Shown in pieces: positions 26,978 to 35,220 of a stretch of DNA of 64,000 bases. The stretch is taken from positions 57,047 through 121,046 of the forward strand of contig JADJVF010000016.1 in the NCBI GenBank assembly GCA_016716705.1. The letters are read 5' to 3'. Below the pieces are notes generated by a model. It was given only the letters and a program-made list of their open reading frames with translations. It had not been told where the DNA came from and searched no databases. This DNA comes from Holophagales bacterium (GTDB taxonomy: Bacteria; Acidobacteriota; Thermoanaerobaculia; UBA5066). The position numbers were made by a program, and so were the translations under genes. Numbering within the stretch: the stretch's first letter is position 1; each line of letters starts with the position of its first letter.

Positions 26978-27673
26978 TTGACCGAACGAAGGGCGATCAC
27001 TCCCGCGGGCCGCAGGGCGGCAGACGCGGAGAACCGGCTGGCCGTCGAGGCCGCGGCCCGCGGGGCCGAGGAGATCCTCCGAGCCTACGACGCGACGCTG
27101 GAAGGCTGGATTCGCGCCCTCGACCTGCGGGATGGCGAAACGCAGGGGCACAGCCGGCGCGTCGTCGACCTCGCGGTCCGGCTCGCCGAGGAGCTCGGCG
27201 TCTGCGGCGAGCAGCTCGTCCACGTCGGACGGGGAGCGCTCCTCCACGACGTCGGGAAGATGGCGCTGCCCGACACCGTCCTCATCAAGGCCGGCGAGCT
27301 CGACGAAGAGGAGCAGGCGCTCATGAGGAGGCACCCCGAGCACGCCTGGGAGATGCTGCGGGGGATCGATTTCCTCCGGCCTGCGCTCGACATCCCGTTC
27401 TGCCACCACGAGCGGTGGGACGGGACCGGCTACCCGCGAGGTCTGAAGGGAGACGAGATCCCGTTCACGGCGCGCCTCTTCGCCGTCGTCGACGTGTGGG
27501 ATGCCCTCCGCTACGACCGGTCCTATCGGGCCGGGTGGCCGGCCGAGCAGGTCAAGGAGCACCTCCGCGAGGGCGCCGGCACGCACTTCGACCCGCAGGT
27601 CGTCCCGGCCTTCCTGCGCATCCTGGAGCGGGACAGCGAGCCGGTCTTTCCCGGAGATTCCAGGCTTCCCTAG
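26978..27673 (+). CDS. HD-GYP domain phosphodiesterase (c-di-GMP)
   Basis: About 231 residues, essentially a stand-alone HD-GYP domain. It shows GHSRRVVDLAVRLA, the metal site LLHDVGKMALPD, and HHERWDGTGYPRGLKGDEIP with the GYP triad intact, so cyclic di-GMP hydrolysis is likely. There is no receiver or PAS domain, only a ~40-residue N-terminal helix. TTG 26978 has GGAGAGGGG 5-7 nt upstream; the GTG at 26957 lacks a usable site. The stop shares the palindrome CTAG with the stop of the convergent phosphatase gene, so the two overlap by 4 nt. Confidence 0.88.
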   Translation: MTERRAITPAGRRAADAENRLAVEAAARGAEEILRAYDATLEGWIRALDLRDGETQGHSRRVVDLAVRLAEELGVCGEQLVHVGRGALLHDVGKMALPDTVLIKAGELDEEEQALMRRHPEHAWEMLRGIDFLRPALDIPFCHHERWDGTGYPRGLKGDEIPFTARLFAVVDVWDALRYDRSYRAGWPAEQVKEHLREGAGTHFDPQVVPAFLRILERDSEPVFPGDSRLP

Positions 27674-28437
27674 CGCGGCGGGTTCTTCTCCCAGGTGCCG
27701 TAGATCGGGTTCGGGAGAGCGAAGAAGCGGACACCGAAGTCGCCGAAGGCGGACTCGGGCTGGCTGCGAAGCGCCTGGCTCTGATCGGGAAAGTCCTGGA
27801 TGTTGTCGCCGACCCAGACGAGGATCTCGGCCGGGCCGAGATCGGGTCGGGCCGTTCCGTCCGCGATGCTCTTCCAGCGACTCTCCTTACGGTCCTCGCC
27901 GTTTTCGGCGCGGCAGACGAGGAGATCGTAGGGAAGAGAGAGGGCGCGGAGGTTCGCGGCGACGTCGGGGCACAGCGACTGAACCGTGTTCGTGACCACG
28001 GCGACGCGCCCGCCGAGCTTCTGCACGCCCGTCAGGAACGCCGCGGCTCCCGGAACGGCCACGCGCTCTCCGCGCTTCACCCACGCCTTCCAGGCGGCGT
28101 CCGTGTGAACGAGGCCCTGCCGCTGGAGCTCGACCTCGTACGTGGAGTTGTCGATGATCGTCTCGTCGGCGTCGACGGCGATGGCCCAGCTTCCCGCGGG
28201 TCTCCCGGCGCTCGCCTGCGCGGCGGCCTCGAGCGCGACGCGGTAGGTCTGGATGGTGATCGCGCGGTACTCGGCCGAGTCGCGCAGCCAGTGCAGCTCG
28301 TCGGTCGGGACGACGGGCCCCGCGGCGGGGGACGCAGCGCCGGACGCCGCCTTCGGCGCGGGCGTAGCGGGAGTGCAGGCGACGAACGACAGGGGAAGGA
28401 GGAATACGACTCGGAGCGGAGACAGGAGGCTTCTCAT
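27670..28437 (-). CDS. HAD-superfamily acid phosphatase/5'-nucleotidase, lipoprotein e(P4) type
   Basis: 255 residues. A lipoprotein signal (LPLSFVAC) gives an anchored Cys, then an Ala/Pro linker. The phosphatase domain has WAIAVDADETIIDNSTYE (class C acid phosphatase DxDET..DNS motif), TNT at motif II and the WVGDNIQDF acidic motif IV. These outer-membrane or periplasmic enzymes dephosphorylate nucleotides for uptake. The start at 28437 is set by the signal peptide. It is convergent with the HD-GYP gene and shares CTAG. Confidence 0.87.
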   Translation of the reverse strand: MRSLLSPLRVVFLLPLSFVACTPATPAPKAASGAASPAAGPVVPTDELHWLRDSAEYRAITIQTYRVALEAAAQASAGRPAGSWAIAVDADETIIDNSTYEVELQRQGLVHTDAAWKAWVKRGERVAVPGAAAFLTGVQKLGGRVAVVTNTVQSLCPDVAANLRALSLPYDLLVCRAENGEDRKESRWKSIADGTARPDLGPAEILVWVGDNIQDFPDQSQALRSQPESAFGDFGVRFFALPNPIYGTWEKNPPR

Positions 28438-28591
28438 GCGAATCACCGAGTGTAGCCGGAACGAGACGCCATGCGGGATATGCCTCCCGTAGTGTCTCTC
28501 CGGTCGTTGATCGACGCGGTGGTCGGGATTCCGCCCGTTTTCCTTGATGGTCCCGGCGACCGGCCGGAGCATTCCCCGATGCTCCAGCTGA

Positions 28592-28891
28592 AGGAAGTCG
28601 ATTCACGAGGCACGCGGACCCATCCGATTTTCGATCGACGCCTTCTATGCCCTGATGCAGGTCACGCTCGTCCTCGCCGGCTGGAGCCTCCCGCACGAGA
28701 CACCGTGGCTCCTCCGGGGCCAAGTCCTCGTCGCACTGCCGCTTCTCGTGAATGGCGAGGTCTCGTGGAGCGCGACGGACGCGCTCGCGCTCACCCTCGG
28801 CGCCGACGTCCCCTACGGCTCCAGGTACGGACCGTTCGGGTCCCGTCCGGACCTGAAGCGCGTGCGGGCCGGAGTCCGCTCGAGCTTCTGA
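28592..28891 (+). pseudogene. Remnant of an outer-membrane-type protein (5' part missing)
   Basis: An open frame of about 100 codons after a stop at 28589, with ATG only at 28655. The visible sequence (IDAFYALMQVTLVLAGWSLP, VNGEVSWSATDALALTLGA, GPFGSRPDLKRVRAGVRSSF) has alternating hydrophobic strands and a terminal Phe, as at the end of a beta-barrel. No signal peptide or N-terminal barrel is present. It is most likely the 3' end of a decayed gene; a small independent protein cannot be excluded. Confidence 0.45.
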
Positions 28892-28936
28892 CGGGGACGT
28901 CCGGCAGAGGAGCGCGGCTTCCCGTACGCTCCGGAC

Positions 28937-29368
28937 ATGGCGAAGAGAATCGAGCCCTGCAGAAAGAGCCCGGAAGAGCGACTCGACGACCTCCTCTCGG
29001 GGCACAGGGAGGCGACCCTGAGGAACGAAGGGGCGAAGTACGTGGCCCGCGCGATCGAGGCGTCGGATTCGCTCCCGAACGGCGTGAAGTTCTTCGCCTG
29101 GGCCCTCCTGGCCGCCGACGCGAAAGACGAAGACGAGGCGCTCGAGGCCCTCGAGACGGCGGAGAGCTACCTCGAGGTCGCGCGAAAGGACCTCGGTCGC
29201 CGGTTCACGAAGGAGGTCGGAGAGCTGCGTTTCCTCGAGCGCGGCATCGCCCTGAGGAGCGACCGGGGGGAGTTCGAGGAGGCGCTGCGCCTCTGCGAGG
29301 TGGCGCTGGGGCTCGGTCTGGGCGATGCCTACGTACGGAGGAAGGCGTCTCTCCTGAGGATGGTCTGA
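28937..29368 (+). CDS. Hypothetical helical protein
   Basis: 143 residues, soluble, acidic and mostly helical (EDEALEALETAESYLEVARKD, FEEALRLCEVALGLGLGDAY), suggesting one or two TPR-like hairpins. No signal peptide or known domain. Codon use matches neighbouring genes. It stands alone between the outer-membrane remnant and a convergent small membrane protein. Confidence 0.6.
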   Translation: MAKRIEPCRKSPEERLDDLLSGHREATLRNEGAKYVARAIEASDSLPNGVKFFAWALLAADAKDEDEALEALETAESYLEVARKDLGRRFTKEVGELRFLERGIALRSDRGEFEEALRLCEVALGLGLGDAYVRRKASLLRMV

Positions 29369-29384
29369 CCGCGGCGGGACCGGT

Positions 29385-29558
29385 TCAGCGCCGGCTGTCG
29401 ATCGACCGCTGGATGTCTCGGGCGTCGTCCCGGGCAACCTTGGCGCGCTTGTCCGCGCGTGTCTTCGTGTCGGCCGTCTTCCGCTTCCGGGACCGCGCGA
29501 ACATCAGGATGCCGACCGCGATGACGCAGACGACGAGAATTCCGATGGTGAGTTCCAT
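29385..29558 (-). CDS. Small single-span membrane protein
   Basis: About 57 residues: one N-terminal membrane helix (LTIGILVVCVIAVGILMFA) then a highly basic cytoplasmic tail (RSRKRKT, RADKRAKVARDDARDI). The start MELTIG is preferred to an in-frame ATG ten codons upstream, which lacks a ribosome site and falls in the terminator T-tract of the upstream gene. Function unknown. Confidence 0.5.
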   Translation of the reverse strand: MELTIGILVVCVIAVGILMFARSRKRKTADTKTRADKRAKVARDDARDIQRSIDSRR

Positions 29559-29589
29559 ATCGAGCTTCCGTTCGCCGACCGGGTCCATG

Positions 29590-29629
29590 AAAAAAGGGGA
29601 GGAGAGGAGCTTGCGCCCATCTCCCCCCC
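29590..29629 (-). terminator. Probable intrinsic terminator of the RRM gene
   Basis: Read on the minus strand, a G-rich arm (complement of 29620-29629) pairs imperfectly with a C-rich arm (complement of 29596-29605) and runs into six T (complement of 29590-29595). It lies about 30 nt past the RRM stop codon. Confidence 0.55.
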
Positions 29630-29655
29630 GAATAGATCAGGATCTATGCCTTGGC

Positions 29656-29937
29656 CTAGTAGCGACCGCGTCCGCCGCCGCCGCCGCCGGTGCGGCTTTC
29701 CTGCGGCTTGGCCTCGTTCACGCGGATGGCGCGGCCGTCGATCTCGCGGCCGTTGAGGGCGCCCATCGCCTTCTGCGCGTCGGAGTTCGACATCTCGACG
29801 AAGCCGAAGCCCTTCGAGGAGCCGGTGTCGCGGTCCGTGATGACGCGGGCGGACTCGACCTGGCCGTAGGGGGCGAAGAGGTCGTTGAGGGTGGAGTCGG
29901 TGGTGTTGTAGGAGAGGTTTCCAACGTAGAGCTTCAT
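29656..29937 (-). CDS. RRM-domain RNA-binding protein
   Basis: 93 residues, a single RNA recognition motif with RNP2 (KLYVGNLSY) and RNP1 (KGFGFVEM), followed by a Gly/Arg tail (GGGGGGRGRY). Bacterial proteins of this type are often cold-induced and bind single-stranded RNA. The gene has a leader that may exceed 160 nt and its own terminator, which fits a highly expressed single-gene unit. Confidence 0.93.
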   Translation of the reverse strand: MKLYVGNLSYNTTDSTLNDLFAPYGQVESARVITDRDTGSSKGFGFVEMSNSDAQKAMGALNGREIDGRAIRVNEAKPQESRTGGGGGGRGRY

Positions 29938-30103
29938 GCGGAGTCCTTGCTTCAGGCGGCCATTCTGGAACGGCCGGGGTTCGAGAGGGGGTGGAGATTA
30001 AGAGCGTGACCGACGGGGCTTGCTGGGGTCGCTGTGCCGCGCCGTCGATCTCGTAAAAGGGGACGAGCGAGTCGGAGACGGAGAGAGAAACCTAGCGGCA
30101 GGA

Positions 30104-30135
30104 ATAGTACCACGCTTCAGGGCGGGGCCTGTCAA
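30104..30135 (-). promoter_or_regulatory. Candidate promoter of the RRM gene
   Basis: On the minus strand a perfect TTGACA (complement of 30130-30135) is followed by TACTAT (complement of 30104-30109). The 20-bp spacing is longer than ideal. If used, the mRNA leader would be about 160 nt. No other convincing promoter was seen in this 207-bp gap. Confidence 0.35.
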
Positions 30136-30144
30136 GGGGTAGGT

Positions 30145-31447
30145 CTAGGGCTCCTCCCGACCTCTTTCCGACCTCTTCCGGGCTTTGTCGACCGCCTTCG
30201 GGAACCGCGGGTCGCGGCGCAGGCTGAAGAGGTCGTCGTCGTCCTCGATCTGGCGATATGAACCGAACCCGGTGTCGATCGCCCTGTCGAGCCAGGCGAA
30301 CGCTTCGTCCTTCTCCTTCAGCCGCGCGTGGGCGCAGGCGAGGTTGTACATCGTGGCGGGCCTCCGGTACCCGAGCTCGAGCGCCTTTCGGAACGCCCGG
30401 ACGGCCTGCCGGTCGTTTTCGGCGGCGAGGCTCGCGTACCCGAGGTTCGACCAGGCGCGACCGCTGCCGGGGTGGCGCTTGAGGTAGCCCTCGAAGCGCG
30501 TCGCCGCCTCCTCTCCCTCGGCCACCATCTGGGACCTGAGGAGCCGGGCGCCGAGGCTCGGAAAGCCGTCGCGGGTGAGCTCCTCGGCGTCAGTCACGAG
30601 CTGCCGGAAGCGCGGCTCGGCGCGAAGGCTGTCGAGGTCGTCGTCCTCGCGAAGGTGGTCGGGGTCGTCGAATCCGGCGTCGAGGGCACGCTGGAGGAGG
30701 TCGAGCGCCTCCGGCTTCTGGTTCGCGAGCGCGCGGGCGCAGGCGGCGTTGTAGAGGGACGTCCCTCTCGGACCCCTGCCTCGGCCGCGGCGACGAAGGC
30801 GCGGGCCGCCCGGTCGTAGTCGGCGGTACTTGAGGAGCTCGCGGCCGACGTCGTAGAGGGCGCGGCCGTCCCTCGGGGTCCGGGTCGACGAGGAGGTCGA
30901 ATCGCTCCGCCGCCCGCCGGACCTTCGCCTGGTCACGACCGGCCCGGGCCTCGCGGGCTTTGCGCTTCAGCTCGGTCCAGCGGGGGTCGGAGTGGAGGCC
31001 GTCGAGGTCGGAGTCGTCGAGGTGCCCGTAGACGTCGAACCCGCCCTGCATCGCCTTGTCGAGCCACTCGAAAGCGAGGTCCTTCTCTCCCTTGCGCGCC
31101 TGGGCGCAGGCGATGTTGTAGGCGGCGACCTCCTCGCGGTAGCCCGCCTCGAGCGCCTTGCGGAACGCGTCGATCGCCGCGTCCCACCGCTCGCTTTCGT
31201 GCAGCTCCATGCCGCGGTCGAACCACTCCGACCCGGTCCGGGTACCGCGGCCCTTCTCGCTCGCACCCGCGGGGGCCTGCGTGCCCGCCGGGTCGGTCTT
31301 CTGTCCGGCGGCGCCGGCGACGAGGGACGGAGCCCCGACGAGGACGGCGAGGGCCAAAGCCCCGGCGCCGAGGATCCTGGATTTCCGCGGGGCGGAGCCC
31401 GCCCGGGTGTGGCTCGGCAGGGCCGCGGATCGCAAAGAGTCTGTCAT
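30145..31447 (-). pseudogene. TPR/Sel1-like repeat exported protein, disrupted by several frameshifts
   Basis: The N-terminal part starts at ATG 31447 with a hydrophobic export segment (ILGAGALALAVLVGAPSLVA) and one repeat (WDAAIDAFRKALEAGYREE, YNIACAQARKGEKDLAFEWL). Similar repeats continue to the stop at 30145 (LYNAACARALANQ; YNLACAHARLKEKDEAFAWL), but three frame changes intervene near 30870-30878, 30822-30826 and 30763-30771. The segment DYDRAARAFVAAAEAGVR is readable only between the last two. The repaired protein would have about 430 residues and be periplasmic. Three indels within 120 bp of G/C-rich sequence suggest poor local sequence quality or real decay. Confidence 0.7.
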
Positions 31448-31552
31448 GAGGACGAATACGCGAAGGGGGAGCCCGGTGTTTCCCGAAACGCGAAAGGGCC
31501 GGACGGATTGCGCCGTCCGGCCCGAGATCGTCCGCCTGGAGCGGATCGGCGG

Positions 31553-32410
31553 CTACTTGAGCTTCTCGACGATCGGGAGCTTCGGGTAGAGAGCCTTCAG
31601 GCCGGTCAGGAGGGCCTTGATCGACTCGTTCCCGCCCACCTCCGCCTTCGCGTCGGTGAAGGTGAAGTCGAACCTTTCGACATCTGGAGCTCGACCTCGT
31701 GGCAGAACTTTACCTTCCGGCTTGGCGAGACACTCCGTCCGCACGGCCTTGAGGCCGGCCGGGAACATCTCGAAGCTGTCCGCCTGGTTCGTTCCGTCCA
31801 GCCACTCGATCTTGTCGGCCTTCAGGACGAGCTTTCCGGTGCGGTTCTTCGACCAGAGCCCGGTCTTGCGAACGAGACCGTCGACCTCGACCTGCGACGG
31901 CACGGGCGCCGGACCGGCCGACCGGCCGGCTCCCATCCCGGCGGCGACGAGGGGAGCATCCATGAGCGCGCGGATGACGCCCTCGGGGACCTTGTTCTCC
32001 TTCAGGTAGATCAGGTCGTTCAGCGAGGGGCGCTGCTCCACGCCTTTCTGCATGAGCTGGTCGACGATGAGCTTCTCGGAAGTCCCGGCCTGGACAGCCT
32101 TGACGACGTCCACGGCTCTCGGGTTGTCGGGCTGGGTGCCCGAGGCGACCGTGGCCGGCGAGGCCATGGCCGGCGGGGCCTTCGCGAGGAGCGCCGAGAC
32201 GACGCTCTCGGGGACGCCGGCGGTGCGAAGCTTCTCGGCGTCCGACGCCGCCATGACGGAGACCGTGTTCCCCGGGTCGTTGACCTTCGCGAGGATGCTC
32301 TCGGTCGATGCGCCGAAACCGTGCGCGGCGAGGATCTTGTCGACGGTGATCTCCTCCGCCGCAGTCGGAAGCGCGAGCAGGAGCGCCAGGAGGGTGATGG
32401 TCGTTCTCAT
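31553..32410 (-). CDS. Secreted hypothetical protein, with a likely pair of compensating indels
   Basis: 285 residues, signal peptide (TITLLALLLALPTAAEE), then repeated short helical units (AGVPESVVSALLAK; NKVPEGVIRALMDAP) and a C-terminal domain (LVLKADKIEWLDGTN, then ALYPKLPIVEKLK). Between 31673 and 31711 the frame used here gives about 12 codons that mostly end in A or T, very unlike the rest. The neighbouring frame gives KFCHEVELQMSK with G/C-ending codons. One extra A in the AAA run and one missing G near 31673 would explain this. Function unknown. Confidence 0.7.
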   Translation of the reverse strand: MRTTITLLALLLALPTAAEEITVDKILAAHGFGASTESILAKVNDPGNTVSVMAASDAEKLRTAGVPESVVSALLAKAPPAMASPATVASGTQPDNPRAVDVVKAVQAGTSEKLIVDQLMQKGVEQRPSLNDLIYLKENKVPEGVIRALMDAPLVAAGMGAGRSAGPAPVPSQVEVDGLVRKTGLWSKNRTGKLVLKADKIEWLDGTNQADSFEMFPAGLKAVRTECLAKPEGKVLPRGRAPDVERFDFTFTDAKAEVGGNESIKALLTGLKALYPKLPIVEKLK

Positions 32411-32565
32411 GTCTTCCCCCTTGTAGGGCCGATTCTAGTCACAAACCAGCGAGCGGCCGGTTCGGACGACGCCGCACGGTCGATGAGGCGCGCCGCCAGG
32501 GGGCGGATCGGCCGCCACGACAGGGAGGTCGCAACCGCAGCTGTTTCAGGAAGTTCCGCGGATTC

Positions 32566-32593
32566 TTGTCGCGGATTGCGTTTTCACTATCAT
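32566..32593 (+). promoter_or_regulatory. Promoter of the halogenase-like gene
   Basis: TTGTCG (32566-32571) and TATCAT (32588-32593, 5/6 to consensus) are spaced by 16 bp. Transcription would begin near 32600, i.e. at or next to the first ATG (32601). Translation would then be leaderless from 32601 or start at ATG 32625, which has AAAAGG 5 nt upstream. Confidence 0.55.
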
Positions 32594-32624
32594 CCCCCCC
32601 ATGAACGGGACGGAAAAGGTCCTC

Positions 32625-34241
32625 ATGGAAGGACGACCAGCAGCGGGCGAGACAGGAAACTACGACGTCGTCGTCGTCGGCGGCGCGATCTCCGGCGCCG
32701 CGACGGCGGTCCTTCTCCGGCGGCGCATGCCGGACGTCAGGGTCCTCGTCGTCGAGAAGAGCGCGGCGTTCGACTGGAAGGTCGGCGAGTCGACCGTGGA
32801 GATCTCGGCCTACTTCCTCACGCGCGAGCTGAAGCTCTACGACCACCTCTCGCGCGAGCAGCTCCCCAAGCAGGCGTTCCGCTACTGGTTCCACAACGAG
32901 AGGGTCTCGTGCCTGCGCGAGGCGTCGGAAACCGGCCCCACGCAGCTCGCGCGCACGCCGTCCTTCCAGATCGACCGCCAGAAGCTCGACGAGCACGTGA
33001 TCGGCCTGGCGGCGAAGGAAGGAGCCACGGTCTGGCGGCCCGCGAAGGTCGTCGACGTCGCCCTGAACGGCGAGGCCGGCAACACGCTCGTCGTCGAGAA
33101 GGCCGACGGAACGCGGGCGACCGTCTCCTGCAAATGGGTCGTCGACGCGACGGGCCGTCAGGCGATGCTCGCGAGGAAGCGCGGCGGGTTGACGCCCATC
33201 GAGTCGCACCCGACGTCCGCCATCTGGGTGCGCTACAGAGGCGTCCTGGACATGGACGGCCCCGAGTTCCTCAACAAGGACGCGTCGGACCCGTTCCACC
33301 GCGCCGTCCTCACGTCGCGCCGCCTCGCCACGAACCACTTCACGGGCTGGGGCTACTGGATCTGGTTCATCCCGCTCCGCGGCGGCGAGACGAGCGTCGG
33401 CCTCGTGTGGGACACGCGCCTCGTCCAGCCGGAGGGCGCCACGCCTCTCGAGAAGCTCACGCGCTTCCTCGACACGAACCCGCTCACGAAAGAGCTCCTC
33501 ACGAAGGCCGAGCCGATCGCGGACGACTGCCGGATGTACGGACACCTCCCGTACTTCGTCGACAAGTTCGTCGGGCCGGGCTGGACGTGCGTGGGCGACG
33601 CCGGCGGCTTCCTCGATCCGTTCTACTCCCCGGGCCTCGACCAGATGGCATTTTCCGTCTACTCGCGCGTCGGCCTCATCCAGAAGGCGCTCGGCGGCGC
33701 GCCGGCGGACGAGATGGCGAAGGAGTACGAGCTCCACAACACGCGCTACGCGCGGTTCTTCCGGTACTTCTACGAGGCCATTTTCCGCGACAAGTACCAC
33801 GTCATGGGCGACTACGACACCATGACGACGACGTTCCTCATGGACACGGCGCTCTACTACCTCGTCGCGGTCCATCCGCTCTACAAATGGTCGTCCGAGC
33901 GCCTCGCCCTGCCGCCGTACTACCAGGACGGCTCGGAGATCGCGTTCTACCCGATGCGGTTCTACAGCCGGCGGCTCGTCGCGATCGCGAAGCGGAAGAA
34001 GGCGCTCGGCATCTACGGCAACCACAACGCCGGGAGGCGCCCGGGCTTCGTCGGCTTCTCGGTGAGAAGCTCGATCCTCGTCATGCTCGCTCACGGCCTC
34101 GTGCGCTGGGCGAAGGCGGAGGCCGCGAATGCGCTGACGTACGTGTGGCGGCCGAAGCCGATCGAAGGGCCGCAGCCGCTCCTCCCCCCGCGCCTGGCCG
34201 AGGCCGGTGGCCCCGGCCTCGAGGCGGCAGCGCGCGGATGA
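32625..34241 (+). CDS. FAD-dependent oxidoreductase, flavin-dependent halogenase-like
   Basis: About 538 residues (546 from ATG 32601). The Rossmann motif VVVVGGAISGAATAVLL binds FAD. KVGEST occupies the position of the halogenase K.GES motif, with its proposed catalytic Lys. WIWFIPL fits the WxWxIP signature that separates halogenases from monooxygenases, and GDAGGFLDPFYSPGLD is the second FAD motif. It may be a halogenase, or one of the halogenase-like oxidases found in aryl-polyene/flexirubin-type clusters. A LolA-like protein and an ammonia-lyase follow on the same strand. Start 32625 is preferred for its ribosome site. Confidence 0.8.
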   Translation: MEGRPAAGETGNYDVVVVGGAISGAATAVLLRRRMPDVRVLVVEKSAAFDWKVGESTVEISAYFLTRELKLYDHLSREQLPKQAFRYWFHNERVSCLREASETGPTQLARTPSFQIDRQKLDEHVIGLAAKEGATVWRPAKVVDVALNGEAGNTLVVEKADGTRATVSCKWVVDATGRQAMLARKRGGLTPIESHPTSAIWVRYRGVLDMDGPEFLNKDASDPFHRAVLTSRRLATNHFTGWGYWIWFIPLRGGETSVGLVWDTRLVQPEGATPLEKLTRFLDTNPLTKELLTKAEPIADDCRMYGHLPYFVDKFVGPGWTCVGDAGGFLDPFYSPGLDQMAFSVYSRVGLIQKALGGAPADEMAKEYELHNTRYARFFRYFYEAIFRDKYHVMGDYDTMTTTFLMDTALYYLVAVHPLYKWSSERLALPPYYQDGSEIAFYPMRFYSRRLVAIAKRKKALGIYGNHNAGRRPGFVGFSVRSSILVMLAHGLVRWAKAEAANALTYVWRPKPIEGPQPLLPPRLAEAGGPGLEAAARG

Positions 34242-34257
34242 CGCGAGGCGGGTCCTG

Positions 34258-35088
34258 ATGGCGCCCGGGCTTGGGCGGGCGGCCGTCCTCGGCGCGGCGT
34301 GCGCGCTCCTGCTGGGTGCGGGGCCCGCGCGAGCCTGGGACGTGAATGCCCTCGTCCTCGAGGCGGCCGCGAGGCAGCGCGAAGGCGAGCTGCGTGCGGG
34401 ACGCATCACCCTCGAGAGGGTCGAGGTCGAAACCGAGCTCGACGGCGAAGGCCGGCGGAAGAAGCCCGAGAGGCGGCGCTACACCGTCGTGATGGACAAG
34501 CGCGGGGTCGTTTCGCGCGACCTCCTCGAGGTCGACGATCGCGAGGCGACGGAAGAGGAGAAGGCGAAGTCGAGCAGGGAGGACGAGAAGCGACGACTCG
34601 CGTCGCTCGAGGCGAACGGCGCCCGGTCCGACGAAGAGGAGCTGATGTCGGGGCGGGTCCCGCTCCTCGACCTCCTGCACCGCCTCCAGTTCCAGCTCGT
34701 CGGCGAGGAGCTGCTCGACGGGCGTCCGACTCACGTCGTCACCTTCAGCCCGAAGCCCGGCCTCGTGTCGAAGACCATCCGGGACCGCGTCCTGAACGCC
34801 TTCGCCGGCACGACCTGGATCGACGTCGCGGACCAGCAGGTGAGGAAGATCGACGGGCACCTGACGGTCCCGGTGAAGGTCCTCGGGGGCGCGCTGCTCG
34901 ACCTCAGAGGGGTGCGGCTCGTGTACGAGACCCGGGAGGTCCTCCCCGGCACGTGGGCCCCGTGCCGCGAGGAGATCGGCATCACGGCGACCGCCGGGAT
35001 GTTCCTCGGATTCCGCCGCGAGATCCGCTTCGAGTTCTCGAACTACCGGAATACGCGGTCCGAGGTCGCCCTCAACGCCGCGCGTTGA
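34258..35088 (+). CDS. Exported LolA/lipoprotein-sorting-like protein
   Basis: About 276 residues with a signal peptide (AAVLGAACALLLGAGPARA). The mature protein is beta-rich: LERVEVETELD, FQLVGEELLDGRPTHVVTF, NAFAGTTWIDVADQQVRKID, and VRLVYETREVLPGTWAPC. The last resembles outer-membrane lipoprotein-sorting (LolA/B-fold) proteins. It starts 17 nt after the halogenase-like gene, so they are probably co-transcribed. Start 34258 is chosen for the signal peptide. The family call is from fold-like motifs and is tentative. Confidence 0.6.
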   Translation: MAPGLGRAAVLGAACALLLGAGPARAWDVNALVLEAAARQREGELRAGRITLERVEVETELDGEGRRKKPERRRYTVVMDKRGVVSRDLLEVDDREATEEEKAKSSREDEKRRLASLEANGARSDEEELMSGRVPLLDLLHRLQFQLVGEELLDGRPTHVVTFSPKPGLVSKTIRDRVLNAFAGTTWIDVADQQVRKIDGHLTVPVKVLGGALLDLRGVRLVYETREVLPGTWAPCREEIGITATAGMFLGFRREIRFEFSNYRNTRSEVALNAAR

Positions 35089-35220
35089 GGCGCCGAGGCG
35101 CGGAGCCCGAAACGGTTCCGGCTGCCGGAAGATTGCCCCGGCCGAGCCATCCCTCGCACGACGCATAATGGCCGATGGCCCGGCGCGCAGAGAGCTCGCC
35201 GGCGCGAGGGGAGTCGTCGA

